Source: Afipia sp. P52-10
Lineage (GTDB): Bacteria > Pseudomonadota > Alphaproteobacteria > Rhizobiales > Xanthobacteraceae
Length of the DNA: 64,000 bases
Assembly (NCBI RefSeq): GCF_000516555.1
Contig: NZ_AZSJ01000007.1
Span: 168,510 to 232,509 of the forward strand
Direction of reading: 5' to 3'
The translations under genes were made by a program, and so were the position numbers. Shown in pieces: positions 8,744-17,210 of this stretch (position 1 is its first letter; each line of letters starts with the position of its first letter). Below the pieces are notes generated by a model, which made no database searches, was not told the DNA's origin, and worked only from the letters and a program-made list of their open reading frames with translations.

Positions 8744-9195
8744 ATGACAGCCAGCAACCGCATCGTTCTCTCCAGCGACCACGCCGCCATTCCGCTCCGG
8801 CAGGTTCTTGCCGCGCATATTGCGGCACGCGGCTGGTGGTCGTCGATATCGGGCCGACGACGCCGGAGAGCACGCACTATCCTCAGCACGGTGAAGCGGC
8901 GGCGAGGCTCGTCGCCTCCGGCGATTGCCGCTTTGGCGTCATTCTATGCGGCACCGGCCAGGGCATCACGATGGCGGCGAACAAGATCAAGGGTATTCGT
9001 TGCGGTGTCTGCGCTGACACATTTTCCGCCCGCATGATCCGCCAGCACAACGATGCCAACATGCTGTCGCTTGGCGCGCGCGTGGTGGGTGAAGGACTGG
9101 CACTCGATATTGTGGATGCGTTCCTGACCGCCCAGTTCGAGGGCGGCCGGCATGCCGCGCGGGTGGAGATGATCGGGGCGGGAGGGATAGCATGA
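8744..9195 (+). pseudogene. RpiB/LacAB-type sugar-phosphate isomerase, frameshifted
   Basis: The first 30 codons read MTASNRIVLSSDHAAI and continue in one frame. From about 8836 the rest of the RpiB fold continues in another (VVDIGPTTPESTHYPQHGEA, then CGTGQGITMAANKI and a C-terminal HNDANMLSLG). Joining them needs one extra base near 8830-8838. RpiB enzymes interconvert ribose- and ribulose-5-phosphate; close relatives act in erythritol and other sugar-alcohol pathways. All later motifs are well kept, so the lesion is recent or a sequencing error. GGAG lies 12 bases before the ATG. The stop overlaps the ATG of a short downstream frame, as in operons. Confidence 0.75.
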
Positions 9196-9296
9196 TCCAG
9201 ACCGGAACGGCCGCGTCAGCGCAAAGCGTGCAGCGGCTTTTCGGAAAGGCTGGTCCTCGCGGCCGGCCCGAGGATCACGCTTCAACAATGTGTTGA
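9192..9296 (+). pseudogene. Short coupled ORF, possible truncated operon partner of rpiB
   Basis: A 34-codon frame starts with an ATGA overlap on the rpiB-like stop, the arrangement of a translationally coupled next gene. It ends inside a perfect hairpin at 9278-9300. The product resembles nothing I know. It may be the head of a sugar-metabolism gene whose remainder was lost. Confidence 0.25.
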
Positions 9297-9300
9297 AGCG
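9278..9300. other. Perfect 10-bp hairpin
   Basis: CGCTTCAACA (9278-9287) and TGTTGAAGCG (9291-9300) are exact reverse complements around a 3-base loop. There is no T-run on either side, so it is not a classic intrinsic terminator. It could end the rpiB-like transcript, act as an operator, or mark an old deletion junction. Confidence 0.5.
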
Positions 9301-9398
9301 CGAGATAATTCACCTCAATCTCATCGCTTTAGCGCCACTCCTTGCTTCTTCGTTTGGAGAAGAAGATGGCTTCACGCAAAGGCCGCCGCCAGGCTGTG

Positions 9399-10387
9399 CT
9401 ACTCCGTCTCGATCTTAAGCTGCATCGCACCGTTGTAGCCGTACACCTCGTGCAGGATGGTCAAAAGCTCGGCGGCGATGGCTGCATTGGTGAACGTGTC
9501 GCCGGGATAGCTCTTCCAGTAGTTGGGCGCGCGGCCGGGATCGGCGTAGCCTGCGCCCTTCAATTTCGCGAGCCGTTCGGCGTCAGGACGCTGGCAAGCG
9601 CCGGCCAGCTCTCTGCAGATTGCGCCTCGCAGTAGACCGCCAGCGGTGCAGTTTCCGGGGCGCATTGCACGTATCCGATACCGGCATCGAAGACGACGAA
9701 GATGCGGCGCGTTGCATTGACGCGCAGCCGCTGGATTTCGGCAGCAGCCCGCTGACCATACACGGCGACCACATCTGCCGCGGATTTGGCGATCTGCGGC
9801 GTCGTTTCGGTTGATTTGTAGAAGCACGCGTGGATTGCGGTTGCTTGCATCGAGGGCGCGTCACTCACCATCCCTGCGAGATTTTGCGTGAACCCGTTGC
9901 GTGGCGGGCAGGGCACGTCGGCCACCCAGTGCGTGTTGACCTCCACGCTCGCGCCGTCGGCATCATAGACCTCCGTCAACGTCCGTAAGATATGAGCCGT
10001 CATCTCTGCGGTGGGCATATCCGCCGGAAATGCACGCGCGTAATTGCCGAAGCTCGGATCGAGGGTCCACCCCAGCGCCGTCAGCCCTGTCAGCTTGTCA
10101 CCGCGCAACACACTCGCGAGCGAGGGCTGCATGACGGTGCCGGCTGCTTCGCAACGCATTTCCCGGCTCGGCAGGCGACGGCACTGCACGTACTTGTTGC
10201 CGTCCCAGAAGGTCGCGTAGCCAACCTTGCCTGGCCGGACCAAGGTCGTGATATTCTGCAACGCCTCGTCGATCCGGCCCGGCGGGGTTTGCGTAAAGCC
10301 GCTGGTGCTGAAAGAGATAAACGTCGCAACTATCGCCACGACAATCATTGCAGCCAACCCTACGCGCCGCAATCCTGGCAGCCCCAT
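9399..10387 (-). pseudogene. Tandem TY-Chap/YbjN-like domain protein with a frameshift
   Basis: The ATG at 10387 (GGGGGA upstream) begins a protein with one N-terminal membrane anchor or signal (LAAMIVVAIVATFISF). It then has two copies of one domain, each with a YVQC strand, a YCEA/RCEA strand, PALASVL/PSLASVL, and a C-terminal helix ending in EVYD/EVYG. The second copy is broken near 9579. One frame stops at 9560; the other continues as ERLAKLKGAGY through HEVYGYNG to 9399. One missing base explains it. The fold resembles TY-Chap (YbjN-like) domains, which look like secretion chaperones; the role here is unknown. It may be a true pseudogene or a sequencing error. Confidence 0.6.
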
Positions 10388-10676
10388 TGCAATCCCCCAT
10401 AGTGCTCGAAATACATGTATTCGCCTGACCTTCTTCGTCAGGCCTCCGAAAAGAACATAATGAGAACATTTGGCCAGATGCCTGTCAAGGCTGATGCGGC
10501 CTTTGCTCGGGCATGTTGGCGCAAGCGATCGCGTGGGGGCCGTCGGCATGACGTGGCCGTGCTGTTGCCGCTGAAGTCAGGCACGAACGGCCTTGCCAGC
10601 ATGTATTTTCGAGGATGCGCGGCCATCCGTTGAAGGCGCGATGGCCTTGCATCCCGGTCCAGGCGGATGTCGCCAG

Positions 10677-11312
10677 TCAGCGCTTCGGCTTGCGCACGAC
10701 GCGTACTTTGCCGCTGTTGCCGCCGCCGCAAAAGAACTGGTCGGTGCCGTTCGACTCGAGGCCGGATACGCCGGCACCGGGCGGCATGTCGAGCCGTTCG
10801 AGCACGTCGCCGGTGTGCGGGTCGATGCGCCGCACATCGCTTTCATCGCCTTCCCAGGTGCCGTGCCAGAGTTCGCCATCGATCCAGGTGACGCCGGTGA
10901 CGTAGCGGCTGCAGGGGATGGTGCGCAGGATGTTGCCGGTATCGGGATCGATCTGATGGATCTTCCGCTCGCGATATTGACCGACCCAGAGCGTGCCTTC
11001 AGCCCATGCGAGGCCTGAATCGCCGCCGCCACCCGGCGCCGGGATGGTAGCAAGCACGCGGCCGGTTTTCGGGTCGATTTTCTGGATCCGTTCTTCGGCG
11101 ATCTGGAACAGATGGCGGCCGTCGAAGGCCGTGCCTGCATGCGCGGCGACTTCGATCGCGCGTACCGTCTTTCCGCTCGCCGGATCGAGGGCATTGAGCC
11201 GGTCTCCGGACGCGAACCAAACGTGCTGGCCATCGAACGTTACGCCATGCACCTGATCGGAGCTTGGAAAGGGACCGTATTCTTGGATGATATCGGCTGC
11301 TGATCGTTTCAT
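10677..11312 (-). CDS. Beta-propeller protein, Vgb/SMP-30-like
   Basis: 211 residues made of repeated blades of about 40 residues: GVTFDGQHVWFASGDRLNALD, IDPKTGRVLATI, WVGQY...IDPDTGNILRTI, IDPHTGDVLERL. The blades resemble virginiamycin B lyase and glutamine cyclotransferase propellers. No signal peptide is visible, so it is cytoplasmic. AGGG stands 9 bases before the ATG at 11312; an ATG at 11321 is possible. It ends a minus-strand cluster with the HTH gene, which begins further upstream and stops 36 bases from this start. The enzymatic activity is unknown. Confidence 0.7.
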   Translation of the reverse strand: MKRSAADIIQEYGPFPSSDQVHGVTFDGQHVWFASGDRLNALDPASGKTVRAIEVAAHAGTAFDGRHLFQIAEERIQKIDPKTGRVLATIPAPGGGGDSGLAWAEGTLWVGQYRERKIHQIDPDTGNILRTIPCSRYVTGVTWIDGELWHGTWEGDESDVRRIDPHTGDVLERLDMPPGAGVSGLESNGTDQFFCGGGNSGKVRVVRKPKR

Positions 11313-11348
11313 AGAGGGCATCCCTGTTGTCTGTTGCCTGAAACGATC

Positions 11349-12569
11349 CTAGCCACCCGGCAGCGGTGCAGGGAGTAACAATGCGGACGTGAATCCAGGC
11401 ACCGGCGGGGTCATCCATCGCCGTGCGCGCCCACGGCCGAAGGGTTGCACCTTGCCTGCCGCGGCGAGCTGATCGAGTGCGCGTTGCACAGTGCGCTGGC
11501 TGGCGCCGAGAGCGAGCGCCAGCGCCGAGCTCGACCATGACTCTCCGTCCGCAAGAAAGGCGAGCACCGCCGCGTGCTCGTCCTCGACAGGCCGCGCCAG
11601 CACGACCACCTCGCGGACCCGTCGCGGCACCAGGATGAATCCCTGCTTGGTGGCGCTGACACCGGCGAGCGGCCGCAGCACCGCGCGCAGGCGTCCGATC
11701 TCGACCCGCAGCCGGGCGCGGTGCGACTCGTCGGCATGCTTGGCGCGGAATGTGCGCGCGAGCAGCGCCTCGCGTGAGATGTCGTCGGGCCAGGATTCCG
11801 CCAGCGCGCGAGCGAGCGCAAACAGCACCGGCCGCCGCGCAAGCGGGATCATCGTGCCTCCATTGCGGACGGCATGGCGGCAGGCGTCGATGATCAGCGC
11901 GTTGGACGCCAGCAGCGTTTCGACATCCCCAAGCAGCAGCAATCGTTCGCGGCGCTTTGCGATCAGACGGGCGGCGGGCGTGTTCAGGGCGAGGGTTGCG
12001 GTATCGATCTCCGCGCTCAGCGCGGGAATCCGGGCGTTGCGTGCCGCGCGCTGAGCCCGCGTCAGGGCTGCGCGAGCGGTCTTGGCCCGGAGGCGGCGGA
12101 TCGCGATCCCCGCAACGATCAGCTCCTGCGCAGCCCTCAGCGCCGGCGGCAGGGATGCCGAAGCCACTCCGGCAAGCGCTTGCTCCGCCTCGTCGAGGCG
12201 TCCGATCAAAAGCAGCCGGCGAATCTCGAGATGCCGGGCATGGGCAGCGTTCAGCTGGTCGTCGTGCGCTTCGAGAGTCATGCGGGCCGCTTCGAGCATC
12301 TTGGCTGGCCAGTCCAGATCACGCGAGACCAGTGCAATTTCCGCTTCGGCAACGACGCATCTGGCGCGGGCGACGGCCTCCCTCGCGCCGAAGGCGCGGG
12401 CGGCCCGGCGCAGCAGCGCTCGCGCGCGCACCAAATCGCCGAGCTGCGCCATGGCGATGCCTCGCAGGGCCAGCGCCGGCGCGTCGTCGCGCAGCGCGAC
12501 CCGCTTCAAGGCGCCGATCGGATCGCCTGCGGCGAGCGCGCGCGCAGCGGCCGTGATCATCGAGTCCAT
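11349..12569 (-). CDS. HTH transcriptional regulator with helical N-terminal region
   Basis: 406 residues. The first 300 are Ala/Arg-rich helices that look like degenerate TPR-type repeats (ALALRGIAMAQLGDLVRARALLRRA). The C-terminus, about 340-395, is a winged-helix domain (SSSALALALGASQRTVQRAL, then LAAAGKVQPFGRGRARRW). It is divergent from the DUF899 gene, 122 bases away, and may control it. The start at ATG 12569 is chosen because codon bias fades upstream. The helical part may sense a signal; none is identifiable. Confidence 0.7.
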   Translation of the reverse strand: MDSMITAAARALAAGDPIGALKRVALRDDAPALALRGIAMAQLGDLVRARALLRRAARAFGAREAVARARCVVAEAEIALVSRDLDWPAKMLEAARMTLEAHDDQLNAAHARHLEIRRLLLIGRLDEAEQALAGVASASLPPALRAAQELIVAGIAIRRLRAKTARAALTRAQRAARNARIPALSAEIDTATLALNTPAARLIAKRRERLLLLGDVETLLASNALIIDACRHAVRNGGTMIPLARRPVLFALARALAESWPDDISREALLARTFRAKHADESHRARLRVEIGRLRAVLRPLAGVSATKQGFILVPRRVREVVVLARPVEDEHAAVLAFLADGESWSSSALALALGASQRTVQRALDQLAAAGKVQPFGRGRARRWMTPPVPGFTSALLLPAPLPGG

Positions 12570-12691
12570 CGAAATCCCGTCACACTTGTCACTCTCGCCG
12601 GTCCGCAGGCCGGCGCTAGCCTGACCACATGACAGCACGTCACGTCGTATCGCGAACGAACGGCGAAGGCTACATGGCAAGGAGTGAAGGT

Positions 12692-13465
12692 ATGAAACAC
12701 ACGACGGGAACACGAGAGCAGTGGTTGTCGGAACGGCTCGCGCTGCTCGATGCCGAGAAGGAACTGACGCGGCGCAGCGACGAGCTGGCGCGGCGCCGTC
12801 AGGCGCTGCCGTGGGTGCGAATCGACAAGCCATACCACTTCGATACCGAGGAGGGCAGCGTATCGCTGGCAGGCCTGTTCAAGGGGCGGTCGCAGTTGAT
12901 CGTCTATCACTTCATGTTTGGGCCGGACTGGGCCGCGGGCTGTCCCTCATGCTCGATGATTGCGGACGGCTTCAACGGCTTCGCGGTGCATCTGGCCAAT
13001 CACGACGTCATGCTGTGGGCGGTGTCGCGCGCCCCGCTCGAGAAACTGCAGGCTTACAAGCGGCGGATGGGATGGACGTTTCCCTGGGCATCGTCGGCGG
13101 GCAGCGATTTCAATCCCGACTTCAACGTCTGGTTCTCCGAGGAGCAGCAGCGCCAGGGCGCGATCGAATACAACTATCGGCGCGAGCCGGAACGCGAGTG
13201 GCGTGCCGGCCAGCCGGGCGGCGGCATAGAGGCCGAGGAGAAGCTCGCGGCCTCCTGCGGAACAGATGTCGCCGCCTACAGCCGTGATCGTCCGGGCATG
13301 AGTGCGTTCGTGCGCGAGGATGATGTCATCTACCATTGCTACTCGGCTTACGCGCGCGGTGTGGATGGCATTTGGGGCGCGTATGCCTGGCTCGATCGCG
13401 CTCCCAAGGGGCGCAACGAGGCAGGCATCTGGTGGCGCCGCCATGACGAGTACGGCAACGGGTGA
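12692..13465 (+). CDS. DUF899 family thioredoxin-like protein
   Basis: 257 residues matching DUF899 along its length: an N-terminal helix with EKELTRRSDELARRRQALPW, then FKGRSQLIVYHFMFGPDW, a CPSC pair (GCPSCSMIADGF), and the tail AYAWLDRAPKGRNE. The family has a thioredoxin-like fold; the CPSC may be redox active, but no member has a settled function. AAGGAG lies 8 bases before the ATG at 12692. The gene is divergent from the HTH regulator and followed at 6 bases by a small membrane protein gene. Confidence 0.85.
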   Translation: MKHTTGTREQWLSERLALLDAEKELTRRSDELARRRQALPWVRIDKPYHFDTEEGSVSLAGLFKGRSQLIVYHFMFGPDWAAGCPSCSMIADGFNGFAVHLANHDVMLWAVSRAPLEKLQAYKRRMGWTFPWASSAGSDFNPDFNVWFSEEQQRQGAIEYNYRREPEREWRAGQPGGGIEAEEKLAASCGTDVAAYSRDRPGMSAFVREDDVIYHCYSAYARGVDGIWGAYAWLDRAPKGRNEAGIWWRRHDEYGNG

Positions 13466-13471
13466 GGGGCC

Positions 13472-13777
13472 ATGCCATCTGCAAGCGCGCGGTCTGATGC
13501 GGCTGGGGCGGAAAGCCGCGACGTTGCCGTCCTGAAAACGGCAACGCGCTGGCTGCATCTCGCCGCCGCGCCGGCCTTCGCCGTCATGGCGGTGGCGACC
13601 TATGGCGGCGACCAGCCCGATCTGCTCTGCTCGAACGGACAGGATGCATCCATGTTGAACGGAATGATGACGATGTATGTGTTGATGAGCGCTTTCCACC
13701 TTGGTCCGTGGCTGAGGCTGATATCCGGCCGGGAACGCAATACTCGCGATCGCCGCACTGACATCAGACCGCGCTGA
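13472..13777 (+). CDS. Small membrane protein of unknown function
   Basis: 101 residues. Two hydrophobic segments are visible (HLAAAPAFAVMAVATYG at about 29-45 and LNGMMTMYVLMSAFHLGPWL at about 62-81), linked by a short loop containing one Cys. GAGGGG precedes the ATG. It starts 6 bases after the DUF899 gene and is probably co-transcribed with it. I do not recognise a family. Confidence 0.6.
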   Translation: MPSASARSDAAGAESRDVAVLKTATRWLHLAAAPAFAVMAVATYGGDQPDLLCSNGQDASMLNGMMTMYVLMSAFHLGPWLRLISGRERNTRDRRTDIRPR

Positions 13778-13791
13778 GGAGAGCGCAAGCC

Positions 13792-14271
13792 ATGACGATT
13801 CCGATCGTCATTCGCCAGGCGGGTCCGACCGATCGCGCAGCGCTGAGCCAAGTGCTGCAGGAGACGTTCGAGAGCACCTGGCGCCCGAACATCTCAGTGG
13901 CTGCTGCAGAGGCGTATCTCCGTGCGGCGCACGGAGACACGTATGTCGCGCGGCATGGACTTGCCTTCTGGCTCGCCGAGCTTGCGGGCGAGGTCGCAGG
14001 GTTTGTGCATTGGGACGACGATTTCATCGAGGCGCTGCATGTCCGTCCGCGTTTCGCCCGCCGGGGGATCGGCGGGCGGCTGATGGATGTCGCCGAGCGA
14101 GCGATCGCGCGCGCCGGATTTCCTGCCGTGCGGCTGGAAACAGACACGTTCAATGAAGGAAGCCGTGCTTTCTATGCCGCTCGCGGTTACGCGGAGGCAG
14201 GCCGCTATCCCGATGAGGAATGGAATAGTGGTCTGACCACGATCCTGTTTGTGAAGCAGCTTGGCGAATAG
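13792..14271 (+). CDS. GNAT family N-acetyltransferase
   Basis: 159 residues. The acetyl-CoA binding motif is clear: VRPRFARRGIGGRLMDVAERAI at about 84-104, after the beta strand FIEALHV. The C-terminal strand AFYAARGYAEAGRY is also typical. The family transfers acetyl groups to amines of small molecules or proteins; the substrate is not evident. It follows the small membrane gene by 14 bases and ends shortly before a convergent GFA gene. Confidence 0.88.
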   Translation: MTIPIVIRQAGPTDRAALSQVLQETFESTWRPNISVAAAEAYLRAAHGDTYVARHGLAFWLAELAGEVAGFVHWDDDFIEALHVRPRFARRGIGGRLMDVAERAIARAGFPAVRLETDTFNEGSRAFYAARGYAEAGRYPDEEWNSGLTTILFVKQLGE

Positions 14272-14306
14272 CCCGAGCGTCGCTTCAAAAATGTTCGTCA
14301 GCGTGC

Positions 14307-14723
14307 TCACAGGTGCCTCGTTTCGTCGGGCTCGGACCACCAGTCGTTGTCGCGGCCGTTGAAGTATTTGAGCGGGGCCTCGATCAGCTCGTCCGGTTCG
14401 GCGTTGTCGAGGGTCGCCACCTGGATCGCGACATAGGCGCCGCCGATCTCGGGGATGTCGCCGCGTCCGAACGGGCGGACGCCGCAATGTTTGCAGAACA
14501 GGTGGTGCGCGCTCTTGGAGCCGAATTGATAATCGGCGAGGGCGTCTTCGTCCGTCAGCAGGCGGAAGGCGTCTGGCTTGACGATCGTCGCCCAGTTCCG
14601 GGTCTTCTTGCAGATCGAGCAGTTGCAGCGGCCGGTGCCGGTCGCGAGATCGATGTCCGCCTCGTAGCGGACCGCGCCGCAATGACAGCTACCCGTGTAA
14701 GTCTTCAGCATTGTTGGGTCCAT
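14307..14723 (-). CDS. GFA family zinc-binding protein
   Basis: 138 residues with the cysteine pattern of the glutathione-dependent formaldehyde-activating (GFA) family: SCHCGAVRYE, CNCSIC, then FCKHCGVRPFGRG. These cysteines bind two zinc ions in the founder, Gfa. Most relatives have no proven activity with formaldehyde, so the family name should not be read as function. The gene is divergent from a WYL regulator, and the 76-base gap would hold both promoters. The pairing suggests the regulator controls it. Confidence 0.85.
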   Translation of the reverse strand: MDPTMLKTYTGSCHCGAVRYEADIDLATGTGRCNCSICKKTRNWATIVKPDAFRLLTDEDALADYQFGSKSAHHLFCKHCGVRPFGRGDIPEIGGAYVAIQVATLDNAEPDELIEAPLKYFNGRDNDWWSEPDETRHL

Positions 14724-14799
14724 GGTTTGTTCACTGTCGCCACCCTACTGAAGGACTGTTGCCACCATGCTGTCAGCATGCCACTGCTAGGGTCGCTTC

Positions 14800-15519
14800 A
14801 TGAGACGCGCTGACCGCCTGTTCCAGATCATTCAAATTCTCCGCCGCTCCGGCCGGCCGGTGACGGCTGCCGCCATCGCCGAGGAGCTGGAGACTTCGAA
14901 ACGCTCCGTCTATCGCGACATCGCCGCGCTGATCGGCCAGCGGCTGCCGATCCGCGGCGAAGCGGGCATCGGCTACGTGCTGGAGGGCGGCTTCGACCTG
15001 CCGCCGCTGATGCTGACATCGGACGAGATAGAGGCGGCGGTGCTCGGCGCGCAGTGGGTGGCGGGCCACGGCGACGTCGCGCTCGCCCGTGCCGCGCGCG
15101 ACCTGATCGCGAAGATCGCGGTGGCGATCCCGGAGAATCTGCGGCCGCTGATTCTCGACGCGACGGCGCGTACGCCGCCGGGCTGGCGGATCCCGCCTGA
15201 CGCGATCGACGTCGCGCAAGCGCGCGCCTGGGTGAAGGCCGGGCGCAAGATCGCCCTGGTCTATCGCGACAACCAAGACCGGGAGACCGAGCGAGTGATC
15301 TGGCCGACGGTGATCGCTTACTTTGACGCGTCGCGGCTGCTGGTCGGCTGGTGCGAACTGCGTCAGGAGTTTCGCTCCTTCCGCATGGACCGTATCCGGC
15401 GGGCCGACTTTCTCGACGAGCGCTATCCGGTCAGGCCAGCGGTGCTCCGCGCAAAATGGTTCGCGAACTGGTCGGGTAAGGAAGGCGCAAGCGAACAGTG
15501 GCAGCGGTTTTCTGAATAG
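14800..15519 (+). CDS. YafY-type HTH/WYL domain regulator
   Basis: 239 residues. The N-terminus is a DeoR-like winged helix (MRRADRLFQIIQILRRSGRP, then LETSKRSVYRDIAALIG). The WYL domain follows from about 130, and the stretch RLLVGWCELRQEFRSFRMDRI carries its conserved Arg residues. WYL domains bind nucleic acid or small ligands and often control stress or defence genes. The divergent GFA gene is the likely local target. A 12-bp repeat around TGCTGTCAGCATG lies just before the ATG and could be its site. Confidence 0.85.
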   Translation: MRRADRLFQIIQILRRSGRPVTAAAIAEELETSKRSVYRDIAALIGQRLPIRGEAGIGYVLEGGFDLPPLMLTSDEIEAAVLGAQWVAGHGDVALARAARDLIAKIAVAIPENLRPLILDATARTPPGWRIPPDAIDVAQARAWVKAGRKIALVYRDNQDRETERVIWPTVIAYFDASRLLVGWCELRQEFRSFRMDRIRRADFLDERYPVRPAVLRAKWFANWSGKEGASEQWQRFSE

Positions 15520-15604
15520 TCCGTCGTGCTCCGACCGCGCGTTGCTCTCGTGCAACCGGCGAGGTGACGCCGGTTGCCGAAAGCGGTGCTGCAAGCGTAT
15601 CCGT

Positions 15605-16093
15605 TCAGGCGCGTCCTTGCTCCTGCTTGAGGATGGCCACCATCTGATCGACCACCGTACCCCAGCCATCGTAGAAGCCCATCTGCTCGTGGTTCTTACG
15701 CGTCTCCTCGTTGCCGTGGATCGCGATTGCGGTGTAGCGCGTGCCTGAGCCCTTCGGCTCCAGATGGAGCACGGCCGTAAAGAATGGCTTCGGCGAAGGG
15801 CGGTAACCTGGCAGCAGGGTGTCGGTGAACACCAGCCGCTCGTTCGGAACGATCTCCAAGTAGCAGCCGAGGTTTGGAAACTCCTGGCCTTCCGGCGAGC
15901 GCATCACCGTCGAGAAGATACCGCCGGGACGCAGATCGATCTCGCAGTGGGTGGTGATCCACGGCTTCGGGCAGAACCACTGTTTCAGGTGTTCCGGTGT
16001 GGTCCACGCCTTCCAGATGAGTTCGCGCGGCACGTCGATCTCCCGCTCCAGCACGAGGTCCAGCTTCGGGTCGATCTTGAAGGGGAGGGTCAT
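15605..16093 (-). CDS. SRPBCC (AHSA1-type) domain protein
   Basis: 162 residues. The START-like fold is marked by [20 protein letters not shown] at the N-terminus, LRPGGIF in the middle and the final helix [18 protein letters not shown]. It probably binds a hydrophobic ligand. Its ATG overlaps the stop of the upstream ArsR gene by 4 bases (ATGA), so the two are translationally coupled. ArsR/SRPBCC pairs are common in proteobacteria, and the regulator is expected to control both genes. Confidence 0.88.
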   Translation of the reverse strand: MTLPFKIDPKLDLVLEREIDVPRELIWKAWTTPEHLKQWFCPKPWITTHCEIDLRPGGIFSTVMRSPEGQEFPNLGCYLEIVPNERLVFTDTLLPGYRPSPKPFFTAVLHLEPKGSGTRYTAIAIHGNEETRKNHEQMGFYDGWGTVVDQMVAILKQEQGRA

Positions 16094-16452
16094 GGTTGTT
16101 CCTTTTCCTTGAGTTCGAGGAGGTAGGCGTCGAGCTGATCGAGGCGGCGTTCCCAGAACCGGCGCTGCCGGGTCAGCCAGTCCTCGGCGAGCTTCAGTTG
16201 CTCGGCTGCGAGCGCGTAGGTGCGGACACGGCCGGTCTTGGTCGAACGGACGAGGCCGCTGCTTTCCAGGATCTTCAGGTGCTGCAGGAAGGACGGCAGC
16301 GCCATTTCGAATGGGGCGGCGAGCTCGCTGACAGACGCCGAACTCTGACTCAGCCGCTCCAGCACATGGCGCCGGGTCGGATCGGACAGAGCGCGGAACA
16401 CGCCGTCGATCTGCTGCGGGTTGGGGGCGGATGCGCTGGCTTGCGGCGTCAC
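16090..16452 (-). CDS. ArsR family transcriptional regulator
   Basis: 120 residues from GTG 16452, with AGGAG 9 bases upstream. The frame is open further upstream, but an ATG at 16485 would lie against the operator. The winged helix is typical ([39 protein letters not shown]). It lacks the metal-binding Cys of true ArsR, like other SRPBCC-linked members. It overlaps the SRPBCC gene by 4 bases. A 28-bp palindrome at 16491-16518 between this gene and the divergent 2H phosphoesterase gene is its likely operator. Confidence 0.9.
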   Translation of the reverse strand: MTPQASASAPNPQQIDGVFRALSDPTRRHVLERLSQSSASVSELAAPFEMALPSFLQHLKILESSGLVRSTKTGRVRTYALAAEQLKLAEDWLTRQRRFWERRLDQLDAYLLELKEKEQP

Positions 16453-16490
16453 GATGATCAGCTCCTGAGTGCAGCGCTTATCCATCAAAT

Positions 16491-16518
16491 CAATACTTAG
16501 GTCAATACCTAAGTATTG
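16491..16518. promoter_or_regulatory. ArsR operator, 12-bp perfect inverted repeat
   Basis: CAATACTTAGGT (16491-16502) and ACCTAAGTATTG (16507-16518) are exact reverse complements separated by CAAT. The site lies 39 bases upstream of the ArsR start and about 80 bases before the divergent phosphoesterase gene, so one dimeric regulator could control both directions. Confidence 0.8.
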
Positions 16519-16597
16519 AGAGGACGCGAAAGGTTCAGCTCCGTCTTTGCGTGACAATTTTGTTCATGGTATGTTCTTTTGGAGGATGGCTGTATTC

Positions 16598-17185
16598 ATG
16601 CGTAATTCGCCGCTGCAATTGCCTTTGGCCTTTGAGCATCCGCTCGCTGACGATTTCGTATTCTTCGCGCTGCTGCCGCCGCGCGAGAGCTGTCCGGCGA
16701 TCATCGAACTCGCGAAGCGCTGTCGTGCCGATCTCGGTTTGCGGGGCGCGGTATTCGCGCCGGACCGATTTCACGTTTCGCTGCATGGTTTCGGTCCCTA
16801 TTCCGGCCTGCCGGGTGACGTCGTCGCCATGGCCAGAACCGCGGCGGCTTCGATCTCGGCTCCGGTCTTTGACGTGGTGTTCGATCGGGCCGTGAGTTTC
16901 TGGACCAAGCGGCCGAGGCGTCCGTTCGTCTTACGCGCCGGTGGTGATGTGGTTGCGCTGAGTGCGTTCCATCGCACATTGGGACTGGCCCTGACGCGCA
17001 GCGGGCTTTCGCGGGTGAACTCCCACTTCACGCCGCACATGACGCTTCTATACGACCGGGTGCTGGTACCCGAGCACGAAATCGAAACGATGCGATGGAC
17101 CGTGCGGGAGTTCGTTCTGATCCACAGCCTGCAAGGGCAGACGCGCTACATTGAACTTGGCCGCTGGCCGCTGCAGGACTGCTGA
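16598..17185 (+). CDS. 2'-5' RNA ligase / 2H phosphoesterase family protein
   Basis: 195 residues. The two HxSL/HxTL motifs of the 2H superfamily are present: FHVSLHGFG and FTPHMTLLYD, with the spacing seen in LigT-like proteins. Family members cleave or join 2'-5' or cyclic phosphodiester bonds in RNA or nucleotides; the bacterial substrate is mostly unknown. GGAGG lies 12 bases before the ATG at 16598; ATG 16586 sits directly on that site and is less likely. It is divergent from the ArsR/SRPBCC pair and shares the operator region. Confidence 0.82.
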   Translation: MRNSPLQLPLAFEHPLADDFVFFALLPPRESCPAIIELAKRCRADLGLRGAVFAPDRFHVSLHGFGPYSGLPGDVVAMARTAAASISAPVFDVVFDRAVSFWTKRPRRPFVLRAGGDVVALSAFHRTLGLALTRSGLSRVNSHFTPHMTLLYDRVLVPEHEIETMRWTVREFVLIHSLQGQTRYIELGRWPLQDC

Positions 17186-17210
17186 TGGGTGCGTGCGGCG
17201 ATTGCGGGGT

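Noticed and set aside
12570..12833. N-terminal extension of the HTH regulator
   Set aside because: The extra segment would cover the divergent DUF899 start and has no coding bias.
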